DNA of 64,000 nucleotides from Faecalibacterium langellae (GCF_002549775.1 NZ_NMTR01000009.1:26775-90774); one strand, 5' to 3'. Positions 54,810 to 63,685 are shown, counted from the stretch's first letter. Notes: generated by a model from the letters alone, not told the origin. Numbers and translations are program-made.

Positions 54810-57800
54810 ATGCCTAGAGCAAAGCAAACGATGGATGGCAATACCGCTGCCGCCCATGTAGCGTATGCCTACACGGACGTGGCTGCCATCTACCCCATTA
54901 CCCCGTCTTCTCCGATGGCTGACTCTGTGGACCAGTGGTCTGCAGCCGGTCAGAAGAACATCTTCGGCAACCAGGTCAAGGTCGTCGAGATGGAGTCTGA
55001 GGCAGGCGCTGCCGGCGCTGTGCACGGCTCTCTGGGTGCAGGTGCTGTTACCACCACCTTCACCGCTTCTCAGGGCCTGCTGCTGATGATCCCCAACATG
55101 TACAAGATTGCTGCTGAGCAGCTGCCCTGCGTGTTCGATGTTTCGGCTCGTACCGTTGCTACCCAGTCCCTGAACATCTTCGGTGATCACAGCGACGTTA
55201 TGGCATGCCGCCAGACCGGTTTCGCAATGCTGGTCGAGAGCAGCGTGCAGGAAGTCATGGACCTGTCCCCTGTTGCCCACCTGGCAGCAATCGAGGGCCA
55301 TGTTCCCTTCCTGAACTTCTTCGATGGCTTCCGTACTTCTCATGAGTACCAGAAGATCGAGAAGTGGGATTACGCCGATCTGAAGGAAATGTGCAACATG
55401 GAGGCCGTGGAGGAGTTCCGCAAGAAGGCTCTGAACCCCGAGCACCCCAAGATGCGCGGTTCCCACGAGAACGGCGACGTGTTCTTCCAGCATCGTGAGG
55501 CTTGCAACGCTGTTTACAACGCTCTGCCTGCTGTTGTTGAGAAGTACATGGCAAAGATCAACGAGAAGCTGGGCACCAACTACGATCTGTTCAACTACTA
55601 CGGCGCACCCGATGCTGACCGTGTGATCGTGGCTATGGGCTCCATCTGCGACGTTGCGGATGAAGTCATCGACTACCTGAACGCACGCGGCGAGAAGGTC
55701 GGTATCATCAAGGTCCGTCTGTATCGTCCCTGGGTCTCCGCTTCCCTGCTGAAGGTCCTGCCCAAGACCGCCAAGAAGGTGGCTGTGCTGGACCGCACCA
55801 AGGAGCCCGGCTCTCTGGGCGAGCCCCTGTACCTGGATGTTGCCGCTACCCTGCGTGAGGCTGGCCTGAACGATGTCGTTCTGACCGGCGGCCGTTACGG
55901 CCTGGGCAGCAAGGATACCCCGCCGTCCTCCATCTTCGCTCTGTTCAAGGAGCTGGAGAAGGACGAGCCCAAGGAGCGTTTCACTCTGGGTATCACCGAC
56001 GATGTCACCTTCCTGTCCCTGCCCGAAGTCAAGCCCGCTCCCATCACCGCAGCTGCTGGCACCAAGGAGTGCAAGTTCTGGGGTCTGGGCGGCGACGGTA
56101 CGGTCGGCGCAAACAAGAACTCCGTCAAGATCATTGGTGACCACACTGATAAGTATGTGCAGGCATACTTCCAGTATGACTCCAAGAAGACCGGCGGCGT
56201 GACCATCAGCCATCTGCGTTTCGGCGACAAGCCCATCCGCAGCCCCTACTACATCAACCAGGCTGACTTCGTGGCCTGCCACAACCCCGCTTACATCCAC
56301 ATGGGCATGAAGATGGTCCAGGATGTCAAGCCCGGCGGCGTGTTCATGATCAACTGCCAGTGGTCCGATGAGGAGCTGGGCCAGCACCTGAATGCCGAGG
56401 CAAAGAAGTATATCGCTGACAACAACATCCAGCTGTATACCATCAATGCTATCGATAAGGCGATCGAGATCGGCATGGGCAAGCGCACCAACACCATTCT
56501 GCAGTCTGCATTCTTCAAGCTGGCTGACGTCATGCCCATCGAGGATGCCGTCAACTTCATGAAGCAGGCAGCTCAGAAGAGCTACGGCAAGAAGGGCCAG
56601 GACGTCGTTGAGATGAACTGGAAGGCCATTGACGCAGGCGTTGACGCCATCCACAAGGTTGACGTGCCCGCATCCTGGTCCAACCCCGAAGCTGATCCCG
56701 CACCCAAGGCTCTCACCGGCCGTCCGGAACTGGTCAAGCAGATCCGCGACGTCATGGAGCCCATTGCCCGTATGGACGGCGACAGCCTGCCTGTTTCCTC
56801 CTTCGCGGCAAATGCAAACGGCGAGTGGGAGCAGGGCGCTTCTGCATACGAGAAGCGCGGCACCGCTGTCAACGTCCCCGAGTGGGATGCTGCAAAGTGC
56901 GTTGGCTGCAACCAGTGTGCATTCGTGTGCTCTCATGCTACCATCCGTCCCTTCCAGCTGACCGCTGACGAGCTGGCAGCTGCTCCTGCTCAGACCAAGA
57001 GCCGCGACAACCGCCCGGCAAACGAGTACAAGTTTGTCATGGCAGTGTCTCCTCTGGACTGCATGGGCTGCGGCGAGTGCGTCACCGTCTGCCCCACCAA
57101 GGCGATCCAGATGGTTCCTCAGGACAGCCAGGCCGACCAGCAGGCAGTCTTCGACTACTGCGTGGCCAACATCTCCAAGAAGCCTTCCAAGTTTGCTGAC
57201 GATACCGTCATCGGTTCTCAGTTCAACCAGCCGCTGCTGGAGTTCTCTGGCTCCTGCGCAGGCTGTGCCGAGACTTCTTACGCTCGCCTGATCACTCAGC
57301 TGTTCGGCGAGAAGATGTACATCTCCAACGCTACCGGCTGCTCCTCTATCTGGGGCGGCACCGCTTCCATCTCTCCGTACACCGTCAACAAGGACAGCGG
57401 CCATGGTCCTGCATGGTGCAACTCCCTGTTCGAGGATAACGCAGAGCATGGCCTGGGCCTGTACATCGGCCAGAAGACCATCCGCGAGAACCTGATCAAG
57501 GAAATCGCAGAGGTTGCTGGTTCCGACAAGGCTTCTGCAGAGCTGAAGGCTGCTTTCGAGCAGTTCATGGCAACCAAGAACAACACCAAGGCCAACGACG
57601 AGCCCGCAAAGGCCCTGATCGCTGAGCTGGAGAAGGCTGCTGCTGCTGGCTGCGAGAAGTCTGCAGAGATCCTCAAGAGCAAGCAGTACATCGCCAAGAA
57701 GTCCGTCTGGATCTTCGGCGGCGACGGCTGGGCATACGACATCGGCTTCGGCGGCCTGGATCACGTTCTGGCTTCCGGCGAGGATGTCAACGTCATGGTC

Positions 57801-58355
57801 TTCGATACTGAGATGTACTCCAACACCGGTGGACAGGCATCCAAGGCTTCCAACATCGGTGAAGTCTGCCAGTTCGCTGCTGCTGGTAAGGAAATCAGCA
57901 AAAAGAGCCTGTCCGAGATCGCTATGACCTATGGTTACATCTACGTTGCTCAGATCGCTCTGGGCGCTAACATGAACCAGGCTGTCAAGGCAATCGCTGA
58001 GGCTGAGGCTTACCCCGGCCCGTCTCTGATCATCGGCTACGCTCCCTGTGAGCTGCACGGTGTCAAGGGCGGCATGACCAACTGCCAGAACGAGATGAAG
58101 AAGGCAGTCGAGGCTGGCTACTGGAACCTGTTCACCTTCAACCCCGCCAACAAGGCACAGGGCAAGAACCCCTTCACCCTGACCTCCAAGGCTGTGGACA
58201 ACGAGAAGTATCAGGCTCTGCTGGCAAACGAGACCCGTTACAGCCGTCTGACCCGCGCCTTCCCTGAGCGTGCTAAGGAGCTGTTCGCTCGCAACCAGGA
58301 GGTTGCAAACGACCGCTACGAGCACCTGACCCGTCTGGTCGAGCTGTACAAGTAA
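54810..58355 (+). CDS. nifJ: pyruvate:ferredoxin (flavodoxin) oxidoreductase
   Basis: An 1181-residue single-chain PFOR. N-terminal core (YTDVAAIYPITPSSPMADSV), domain III (FRTSHEYQKIEKWDYADL), two ferredoxin clusters CVGCNQCAFVCSHA (from Cys697) and CMGCGECVTVCP (from Cys751), then the TPP domain (SCAGCAETSYARLITQLFGE, GDGWAYDIGFGGLDH near 970, NTGGQASKAS). It splits pyruvate to acetyl-CoA, CO2 and reduced ferredoxin, the central step of anaerobic fermentation. Codon use (GCT, CGT, GTT preferred) differs from the surrounding GC3-rich genes, typical of a highly expressed gene. GGAGGAAGAAAA precedes the ATG. Confidence 0.97.
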   Translation: MPRAKQTMDGNTAAAHVAYAYTDVAAIYPITPSSPMADSVDQWSAAGQKNIFGNQVKVVEMESEAGAAGAVHGSLGAGAVTTTFTASQGLLLMIPNMYKIAAEQLPCVFDVSARTVATQSLNIFGDHSDVMACRQTGFAMLVESSVQEVMDLSPVAHLAAIEGHVPFLNFFDGFRTSHEYQKIEKWDYADLKEMCNMEAVEEFRKKALNPEHPKMRGSHENGDVFFQHREACNAVYNALPAVVEKYMAKINEKLGTNYDLFNYYGAPDADRVIVAMGSICDVADEVIDYLNARGEKVGIIKVRLYRPWVSASLLKVLPKTAKKVAVLDRTKEPGSLGEPLYLDVAATLREAGLNDVVLTGGRYGLGSKDTPPSSIFALFKELEKDEPKERFTLGITDDVTFLSLPEVKPAPITAAAGTKECKFWGLGGDGTVGANKNSVKIIGDHTDKYVQAYFQYDSKKTGGVTISHLRFGDKPIRSPYYINQADFVACHNPAYIHMGMKMVQDVKPGGVFMINCQWSDEELGQHLNAEAKKYIADNNIQLYTINAIDKAIEIGMGKRTNTILQSAFFKLADVMPIEDAVNFMKQAAQKSYGKKGQDVVEMNWKAIDAGVDAIHKVDVPASWSNPEADPAPKALTGRPELVKQIRDVMEPIARMDGDSLPVSSFAANANGEWEQGASAYEKRGTAVNVPEWDAAKCVGCNQCAFVCSHATIRPFQLTADELAAAPAQTKSRDNRPANEYKFVMAVSPLDCMGCGECVTVCPTKAIQMVPQDSQADQQAVFDYCVANISKKPSKFADDTVIGSQFNQPLLEFSGSCAGCAETSYARLITQLFGEKMYISNATGCSSIWGGTASISPYTVNKDSGHGPAWCNSLFEDNAEHGLGLYIGQKTIRENLIKEIAEVAGSDKASAELKAAFEQFMATKNNTKANDEPAKALIAELEKAAAAGCEKSAEILKSKQYIAKKSVWIFGGDGWAYDIGFGGLDHVLASGEDVNVMVFDTEMYSNTGGQASKASNIGEVCQFAAAGKEISKKSLSEIAMTYGYIYVAQIALGANMNQAVKAIAEAEAYPGPSLIIGYAPCELHGVKGGMTNCQNEMKKAVEAGYWNLFTFNPANKAQGKNPFTLTSKAVDNEKYQALLANETRYSRLTRAFPERAKELFARNQEVANDRYEHLTRLVELYK

Positions 58356-58371
58356 GTTATCTTCTGCATAT

Positions 58372-58740
58372 AACGGGAACTCTTAACAGCGGCCCCTGCC
58401 TTTTCCGGAGTGAAAGGCGGCAGCCCCGCGCCGGCGGTTACTGCGCAATGCAGCGGCGCGAACCTGTGAATGATGTCCTGTCCGGCAGAAAAAAGCTGAA
58501 CGTCCGGCCCAAGACCCGGCAAAACGGTCAACCCTGATTTCACTTCCCGGTGCCGTGTGCTGTTCCGTGTAGCGCACGGCTATGGGATATGAGATACCAA
58601 AGCGCCCGCGAGGGTCCTTGAAAGCACACCCCGCGTGTGTCAGGAGCATAAGGTCTGCGTGCAGATACCTTGCTCCGCCTGCTGCATAAGACCTGTTTCG
58701 GCAGGCATCTTGCCGCAGTGAAAAACGAATCTCGTTTTTA
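58372..58740 (+). other. 370-bp gene-free region, candidate non-coding RNA
   Basis: No open frame fits a protein. There are clear hairpins: CTGCCTTTT...AAAGGCGGCAG (58397), GCCGTGTGC...GCGCACGGC (58551), GCATAAGG-TCTGCGTGCAG-ATACC, and GCCTGCTGC...GGCAGGC. A strong terminator follows at 58741. It does not match tmRNA, RNase P or SRP signatures I know. Confidence 0.4.
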
Positions 58741-58779
58741 GCGCCCCGCTCACCGCAAGGTGACCGGGGCGCATTTTTG
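58741..58779 (+). terminator. strong terminator after the PFOR/ncRNA region
   Basis: GCGCCCCGCTCACC, loop GCAA, GGTGACCGGGGCGC (one mismatched position in the stem) and TTTTTG. Confidence 0.85.
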
Positions 58780-58791
58780 TGTAAATGAAAC

Positions 58792-58829
58792 TATAAGCCC
58801 GGAGTGTCCGCAGACGCTCCGGGCTTATA
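58792..58829. terminator. terminator of the antitoxin gene
   Basis: TATAAGCCCGGAG, loop, CTCCGGGCTTATA; A/T-rich on both sides so bidirectional. Confidence 0.8.
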
Positions 58830-58846
58830 TATTGACGAAATAAAAG

Positions 58847-59128
58847 TTATTTGTTCGTCACAAATTCAATTTTGACATTCATCCCCATACCAGCGGCAAG
58901 GCGCTGCAAGGTGCGCAAAGAAGGGTTTGCATTCCCTCGTTCCAGCTTGCTGATATCGGCCTGTGCAATGCCGGTGCGCTCCGAAAGCTGTTTCTGGGTC
59001 AGACCGCTTTCCTTCCGGGTATCGAGCATGGCCTGCGCAATGGTAAGCTCCGGCTGAAGAGCATCCCATTCTGCCTTAAAGGAAGGCCGCTGTAACTGTT
59101 CATTCAAATAATTCCGAAAATCACTCAT
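58847..59128 (-). CDS. XRE-family antitoxin-like regulator (HigA type)
   Basis: A 93-residue protein: N-terminal toxin-contacting helix (FRNYLNEQLQRPSFKAEWDA) and a C-terminal helix-turn-helix (TQKQLSERTGIAQADISKLE, RGNANPSLRTLQRLAAGMGM). It is the antitoxin of a HigBA/RelE-type pair whose toxin gene just upstream is reduced to a stub. Its own ribosome site, AAGGAGAGCTCCTC, lies inside the toxin stub. Confidence 0.9.
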   Translation of the reverse strand: MSDFRNYLNEQLQRPSFKAEWDALQPELTIAQAMLDTRKESGLTQKQLSERTGIAQADISKLERGNANPSLRTLQRLAAGMGMNVKIEFVTNK

Positions 59129-59259
59129 GAGGAGCTCTCCTTTCGATAAAAATAGTCCGCACGATATTTTTGCGCCAGTGTATCCAGAAAATCACGAACC
59201 GGGCAACTGCCGTCTGCCTTATAATAAAAATTCACTTCAAAAGCGGACGTTTTCAGCAT
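59125..59259 (-). pseudogene. truncated HigB/RelE-type toxin
   Basis: Only about 44 codons: MLKTSAFEVNFYYKADGSCP, VRDFLDTLAQKYRAD then YFYRKESSS and a stop. The KADGSCPVRDFLDTL segment is the standard N-terminus of Gp49/HigB-like toxins, which run to about 110 residues. The catalytic C-terminal part is missing, so the toxin should be inactive. The exact start is uncertain because GGAAAGG abuts the ATG. Confidence 0.8.
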
Positions 59260-59276
59260 CCTTTCCGGTCGATGAC

Positions 59277-59316
59277 ATCCTATTATTATAATATAGGATA
59301 AAACAAATATTGTCAA
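59277..59316 (-). promoter_or_regulatory. promoter and operator of the toxin-antitoxin remnant
   Basis: Minus strand TTGACA (59316-59311), 17-nt spacer, TATTAT (59293-59288). An inverted repeat ATCCTAT...ATAGGAT (59277-59299) overlaps the -10, a likely site for antitoxin autoregulation. Confidence 0.7.
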
Positions 59317-59569
59317 GAAAATTTTTTATCACAAAATCTTCCAGAATTTTCCGCTTCCTTTTTACAGTTTCTTCATAGCTTCTTAACGAAATGAATTGTG
59401 AAAGCTGTTATACTTTTGCCATGGGAAGTGGGGCCGCAACCGCTTCCCAGAGTAACATGATTCCTCCTCACACCAAGGCAATATCCAAACAAAGCGCCCC
59501 TTCCGGTATGCCGCAATGCCGGAAGGGGTGTTTTGTTTTATAAAATTCCTGTAAATCCATGGTTTAGGG

Positions 59570-59598
59570 TTGACCGTGTTTTTTTGCGGCGCTATAAT
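59570..59598 (+). promoter_or_regulatory. consensus promoter of the mgtE leader
   Basis: TTGACC at 59570-59575, 17-nt spacer, TATAAT at 59593-59598. Confidence 0.8.
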
Positions 59599-59604
59599 AA
59601 AAAA

Positions 59605-59933
59605 GAAGATGGAGCAGAACGCCCTGCAGGGGCGCTTCGTGCCCCGAAAACGTGAAATTCTGGAGGTGAACGCAGGACAATGGACCCGGATCATAGTCGA
59701 AGTAGACCCACGGATGCGGTGGATCGGACAACAAAAAAGCCTGCGCTCGCCTTCTTTGCTTGTTGAAAGCGGCCTGCACCCCCAGGGTGCTGGTGCCATT
59801 TTTCAATAAATAGAGTAAGGCGCAGCTTTGCGTGCGCGGAAATGCGGTTTTTGCGGCATTCCGGCGGCGAAGCGGCGCTGTTTTTGTTTCCCGATCTGCT
59901 GCGTCCTCATCAAACCCTGAGGAGGTACGCCCA
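59605..59933 (+). other. 330-nt leader of mgtE with a possible 66-codon upstream frame
   Basis: The transcript from the promoter above would carry about 330 nt before mgtE. It contains GGGGCGCTTCGTGCCCC and GCACCCCCAGGGTGC hairpins and an open frame from ATG 59609 to 59809 (MEQNALQGRFVPRKREILEV...). I could not match it to the M-box riboswitch by its conserved bases. Confidence 0.45.
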
Positions 59934-61523
59934 ATGGAAATGAACGATAAGATGCAGAACATGCAGGCTGCGGAAACCGCTGCGGAGCAGACCCTGCCGG
60001 TGCAGGAGCTGCCCGCCGATATCCCCGACGAGGTGCGCCAGAAGCTGGCCCAGGACCTGAACGAGGAAGCCACCGAGGACCTCAAGCAGGACATGCGCGA
60101 GGCCGAGCGGGAAGAAGCCAACGATGAAGAAGTCAAGGCCAACCCCGAAATGCTCACCAAGAGCCGTCTGCTGAAGCTGCTGATCAAAAAGCAGTACGTC
60201 AAGCTGCGCGAAGTGACCGAGGAAGAACAGCCCGCCGACCTGGCCGAACTGCTGGAAGAACTGGATGAGAACAACCGCCTGGTGGTGTTCCGCCTGCTGA
60301 AAAAGGAAGTGGCCACCGAGGCCTTTGCCTACATGTCCGACGAAGCCCGCGATGATCTGGTCAACGCCTTCTCGGATGTGGAGCTGGTGGGCGCCATCGA
60401 GGAGATGAGCCTGGACGACGCGGCGGACCTGCTGGAAGATATGCCCGCAGGCGTGGTCAAGCGCGTGCTGGAGAAATCCTCCAAGCAGACCCGCGAGAGC
60501 CTGAACAAGCTGCTGAACTACCCCGAGAGCTCCGCCGGCAGCCTGATGACCCCCGAATACGTCCGCCTGCGCAAGGAGATGACCGTATCCCAGGCGTTTG
60601 AAGCCATCCGCAAGCAGGGCGAGAACGCCGAGACGGTCTACACCTGCTATGTCGTGGAGCGCAACCGCCTGATGGGCGTTGTGTCCGCCCGCAGCCTGCT
60701 GCTGGCCGAGCCCCACACCCCCATCGCCGAGATCATGGACGACAACGTGGTCACCGTGAAGGTCACCGACGACCAGGAGTATGTGGCCCGTGAGATGCAG
60801 CGCTACGACTTCACCGCCATGCCCGTTCTGGACAACGAGGGCATGTTCGTGGGTATCATCACCATCGACGATGCAATCGACGTCCTGACCGACGAGAGCA
60901 CCGAGGATATGCAGAAGATGGCCGCCATTCTGCCGGATGACGACGCCACCACCTACTTCGGCACCAGCGTCTGGACCCACGCCAAGCAGCGTATCCCCTG
61001 GCTGCTGATCCTGATGCTTTCCGCTACCTTTACCGGCATGGTCACCACCCACTACGAGGAAGCCTTTGTCAGCCTGCCGCTGCTGGTCTCCTTCATGCCC
61101 ATGCTGATGGACACTGCCGGCAACTGCGGCAACCAGATCAGCACCCTGATGGTGCGCGGCCTGGCTCTGGGCGAAGTGGAGCCCAGCGACTTCATGCGCG
61201 TGCTGGGCAAGGAGCTGCGGGTCTCGGCCATCGTGGGCGCGGTGCTGGGCATCGTGAACGGCCTGCGCATCTACCTGATGTACACCTTCCTGTTCCCCGG
61301 CCAGTACGCCAACGTCATGGGTTACGCCGTCGTGGTCAGCGTGTCACTGTTCTTCAGCGTCATTCTGGCAAAGCTGGTGGGCGGTATGCTGCCGCTGGCC
61401 GCCAAGAAGCTGGGTGCCGATCCGGCCATCATGGCAACGCCCTTCATCACCACCATCGTGGACGCCTGCAGCCTGATCCTCTACTTCCAGATCGCACAGC
61501 TGGTGTTCCGCAATATGATGTAA
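59934..61523 (+). CDS. mgtE: magnesium transporter MgtE
   Basis: A 529-residue protein. An acidic N-terminal extension of about 70 residues (NEEATEDLKQDMREAEREEA) precedes the MgtE-N domain (PADLAELLEELDENNRLVVF), two CBS domains (SAGSLMTPEYVRLRKEMTVS, IMDDNVVTVKVTDDQEYVAR) and five membrane spans with PMLMDTAGNCGNQISTLMVR, the ion-path signature. The CBS and N domains sense cytosolic Mg2+ and gate the channel. GAGGAGGTACGCCCA precedes the ATG at 59934. Confidence 0.95.
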   Translation: MEMNDKMQNMQAAETAAEQTLPVQELPADIPDEVRQKLAQDLNEEATEDLKQDMREAEREEANDEEVKANPEMLTKSRLLKLLIKKQYVKLREVTEEEQPADLAELLEELDENNRLVVFRLLKKEVATEAFAYMSDEARDDLVNAFSDVELVGAIEEMSLDDAADLLEDMPAGVVKRVLEKSSKQTRESLNKLLNYPESSAGSLMTPEYVRLRKEMTVSQAFEAIRKQGENAETVYTCYVVERNRLMGVVSARSLLLAEPHTPIAEIMDDNVVTVKVTDDQEYVAREMQRYDFTAMPVLDNEGMFVGIITIDDAIDVLTDESTEDMQKMAAILPDDDATTYFGTSVWTHAKQRIPWLLILMLSATFTGMVTTHYEEAFVSLPLLVSFMPMLMDTAGNCGNQISTLMVRGLALGEVEPSDFMRVLGKELRVSAIVGAVLGIVNGLRIYLMYTFLFPGQYANVMGYAVVVSVSLFFSVILAKLVGGMLPLAAKKLGADPAIMATPFITTIVDACSLILYFQIAQLVFRNMM

Positions 61524-61543
61524 TTTTGCTTTTATAATTTGGA

Positions 61544-61680
61544 ATTGTCTCCGCTTCGCTCTGACAATATCAGCGGAAGATTATTTTTATAGTTTGTAAC
61601 TCCGAAACGACTGCGGTCGTTTCGGAGTTACTTTTTCACAAAAAAAGTTGTAAATGTAAACGGCATCTGCCGGCGCTGGC
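61544..61680 (+). repeat. TGCG-hairpin element, copy H
   Basis: Follows the mgtE stop. Left flank TTGTCTCCGCTTCGCTCTGA, CAATATCAGCGG; hairpin at 61596-61631 (arm GTAACTCCGAAACGAC, loop TGCG); right flank CTTTTTCACAAAAAAAGTTG. Confidence 0.85.
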
Positions 61681-61729
61681 TCCCTGCGGGAGCATCCGCG
61701 CGGCAGGCATAAAGATGCAATTTTCAATT

Positions 61730-61847
61730 ACAGCTTTTCTCGTGAAAAAGCAAAGCGGAAAATTCCGCAGGATTTTCCGCTTTGCAAATATAAAATAATA
61801 ATTCCGCTAAACATGCCCAGAGCGAAGCGGCGGGCATTCTAAATCGT
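61730..61847 (-). repeat. TGCG-hairpin element, copy I
   Basis: Opposite orientation to copy H, starting at the GNAT gene stop: left flank ATGCCCGCCGCTTCGCTCTG, GGGCATGTTTAGCGG, hairpin 61750-61785 (arm GCAAAGCGGAAAAT; loop region CCTGCGGA), right flank CTTTTTCACGAGAAAAGC. Confidence 0.85.
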
Positions 61848-62339
61848 TCACAGTGTATGGTAATACGGGCAGATGTCCTCATAGTGCCCGTCCTTCATGC
61901 GGAAGCCGCCCGGGATAGTGCCCAGCTGCACGAAGCCCAGCCGCTCGTACAGGTGCCGCGCGTGGGTGTTGCAGGCCACCACGGCGTTGAACTGCATCAC
62001 CCGGAAGCCGTGGGCCTTCGCCTGCGCCAGGCAGTCCGAGACCAGCTTTTCCCCGATGTGCAATCCCCGCGCTTCGCGGTGCACGGCGTAGCTGGCGTTA
62101 GCGATGTGCCCGCAGCGGCCGATGTTGTTCGGGTGCAGGATGTACAGGCCCAGCACGGTGCCGGTGTCGGCATCCTCGGCCACGGCATCGTAGGTCTGGG
62201 CGGCGAAAAACGCCCGGCCGGTGTCCAGCGTCAGCGCGTCCTCCTGCGGGAAGGCCACGCCGTCCTCCACCACCTGGTTCCAGATCTCCACCATGGCGGG
62301 CAGGTCTTTTTCGGTATAGGCACGGATCACGATCTTCAT
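61848..62339 (-). CDS. GNAT N-acetyltransferase (phosphinothricin-acetyltransferase-like)
   Basis: A 163-residue GNAT: IRAYTEKDLPAMVEIWNQVV, NASYAVHREARGLHIGEKLV (acetyl-CoA loop R-G-LHIG), QFNAVVACNTHARHLYERLG, FVQLGTIPGGF. The FNAVVACN and LGF-x-x-GTIPGGF pattern is typical of the PAT/YncA type that acetylates amino acids or analogues. Substrate unknown. Monocistronic, ending at repeat copy I. Confidence 0.9.
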   Translation of the reverse strand: MKIVIRAYTEKDLPAMVEIWNQVVEDGVAFPQEDALTLDTGRAFFAAQTYDAVAEDADTGTVLGLYILHPNNIGRCGHIANASYAVHREARGLHIGEKLVSDCLAQAKAHGFRVMQFNAVVACNTHARHLYERLGFVQLGTIPGGFRMKDGHYEDICPYYHTL

Positions 62340-63007
62340 GCCGCAAAATCCCCCATTCTTCTGGTAAATCTTCCAATTTCTGCGGTTCTGATTCTAGCAC
62401 ATCGCACAGAAAAAGGCAAGATTTCCGCCTTTTCCGCGCCCGGGAACGGCGGTGTGGAAAACTGTGCTTTTCCCCGCATTTTCCACAGGCGGGGTTTGCA
62501 GCCGCCCCGGTGTTGAAAACTTTGGCCCCGTTCATTCCAGATTGGAGAACCGAAAACGGGAACGCCGCAGCGGACTGTAAAATGAAAAGAAAAAGCTTCG
62601 ACTTTCTTTTTTATAAAAGGTGAAACGCCCTCTTTTTCGCCCAAAACATCCCATGCACCTTGTCGAAGGATTACGCCGTGTATACAGCGGCTGCATTTGC
62701 ATTGTGGAAAACCCGGTGGAAAAAGTGGAAAACCGCATGGAAAACTTCCCTTTTTCTTCACAAAAACGGTGGAAAACCCGGTGGAAAAAGTGAAAAGTTC
62801 ATTCCCGAACGGAAACTCCATACAATTTTCGGTTGTGATTTTGGGCCCAAAAACCCGCATGAATGCTGTGGTATTGGGCCGGGCGCGGTGCGTTTTCCAC
62901 GCAGGGTGTGTGCGCTTGAATGCCTTGACCAATCATGATACAATAACAGCAGAAAACTGTGAGAAAACGGCCGGTCTCCACCGGTCCGATCAATGGAGGC
63001 GAATCGC
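62340..63007. promoter_or_regulatory. gene-free 670-bp region with a DnaA-box-like cluster
   Basis: No credible gene. Perfect TTTTCCACA nonamers (either strand) at 62453-62461, 62479-62487 and 62703-62711, and GTGGAAAA- or TGGAAAA-type variants at 62715, 62724, 62736, 62768 and 62780. The GTGGAAAACCCGGTGGAAAA pattern occurs twice. TTTTCCACA is also the nonamer in the predicted oriC. Confidence 0.65.
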
Positions 63008-63652
63008 ATGAACAACTGGCTGAACAGGCTGGAGCGCAAATACGGCCGCTTTGGCATCCCGAACCTCACCAACATTCTGGTGGGCGGGCAGATTTTGGTC
63101 CTTGCCATCGAGCTGTTCGTGAACCGGACGGTGACGGCCTGGCTGGCGCTCAGCCGCTTTTTCCTGCTGCAGGGGCAGGTGTGGCGGGTGGTGAGCTTTG
63201 TGTTCATCCCCTTCTCCGGCGGCAGCATCCTCAGCGTGGTGCTGGGCATCTACTTCACCTGGTTCGTGGGTACGGCGCTGGAACGGGAGTGGGGCGACTT
63301 CCGCTACACGGTCTACCTGCTTTCCGGGATGCTGGGCACCGTGCTGGCCTGCCTGGTCACCGGCCTGACGGCAAGCACCTACTGCCTGTCGCTTTCGCTG
63401 CTGCTGGCCTTTGCCATGCTCTACCCGGAGGTGCAGCTGCTGCTGTTCTTCGTCATCCCCATCCGGGTGAAGTATTTCGGCCTTTTTGCGGCCGTGATGT
63501 GGGTGCTGAGCTTTCTGGGCGCGCCGCCGCTGCAGAAGCTGAGCCTGCTGCTCAGCATGGCGAACGTCTGGCTGTTCTTCGGCCCGATGGCCTACCGCAG
63601 CATCCGCGCGTGGATTCGCCGCGAACAGTGGAAGCGGAAAAACAGGAGATAA
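63008..63652 (+). CDS. rhomboid-like membrane protein, probably without protease activity
   Basis: A 214-residue protein with about six spans: PNLTNILVGGQILVLAIELF, LLQGQVWRVVSFVFIPFSGG, TWFVGTALEREWGDFRYTVY, LLAFAMLYPEVQLLLFFVIP. WRVVSFVFIP and ALEREWG are rhomboid-family landmarks, but the GxSG catalytic serine and paired His are not visible. This matches a clostridial pseudo-rhomboid group. The ATG at 63008 follows TGGAGGCGAATCGC. Confidence 0.82.
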   Translation: MNNWLNRLERKYGRFGIPNLTNILVGGQILVLAIELFVNRTVTAWLALSRFFLLQGQVWRVVSFVFIPFSGGSILSVVLGIYFTWFVGTALEREWGDFRYTVYLLSGMLGTVLACLVTGLTASTYCLSLSLLLAFAMLYPEVQLLLFFVIPIRVKYFGLFAAVMWVLSFLGAPPLQKLSLLLSMANVWLFFGPMAYRSIRAWIRREQWKRKNRR

Positions 63653-63685
63653 ATAAAAGTTTCTGGATGATGCGAAAGAGTTTCA

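Noticed and set aside
54636..58325. Open frame of about 1230 codons antisense to PFOR
   Set aside because: Same cause; the plus-strand PFOR is unmistakable.
58372..58740. tmRNA, RNase P RNA, SRP RNA or 6S RNA
   Set aside because: Signature segments of tmRNA, RNase P and SRP (such as GGTCCGGAAGGAAGCAGCC of SRP) are absent; 6S RNA cannot be judged by eye, so I left it unassigned.
59605..59933. M-box magnesium riboswitch
   Set aside because: I could not find the conserved M-box segments in order; kept only as an unassigned leader.
62336..62932. Minus-strand open frame of 198 codons
   Set aside because: No ribosome site, composition reflects the GTGGAAAA repeats, and it overlaps the DnaA-box cluster; no family recognised.
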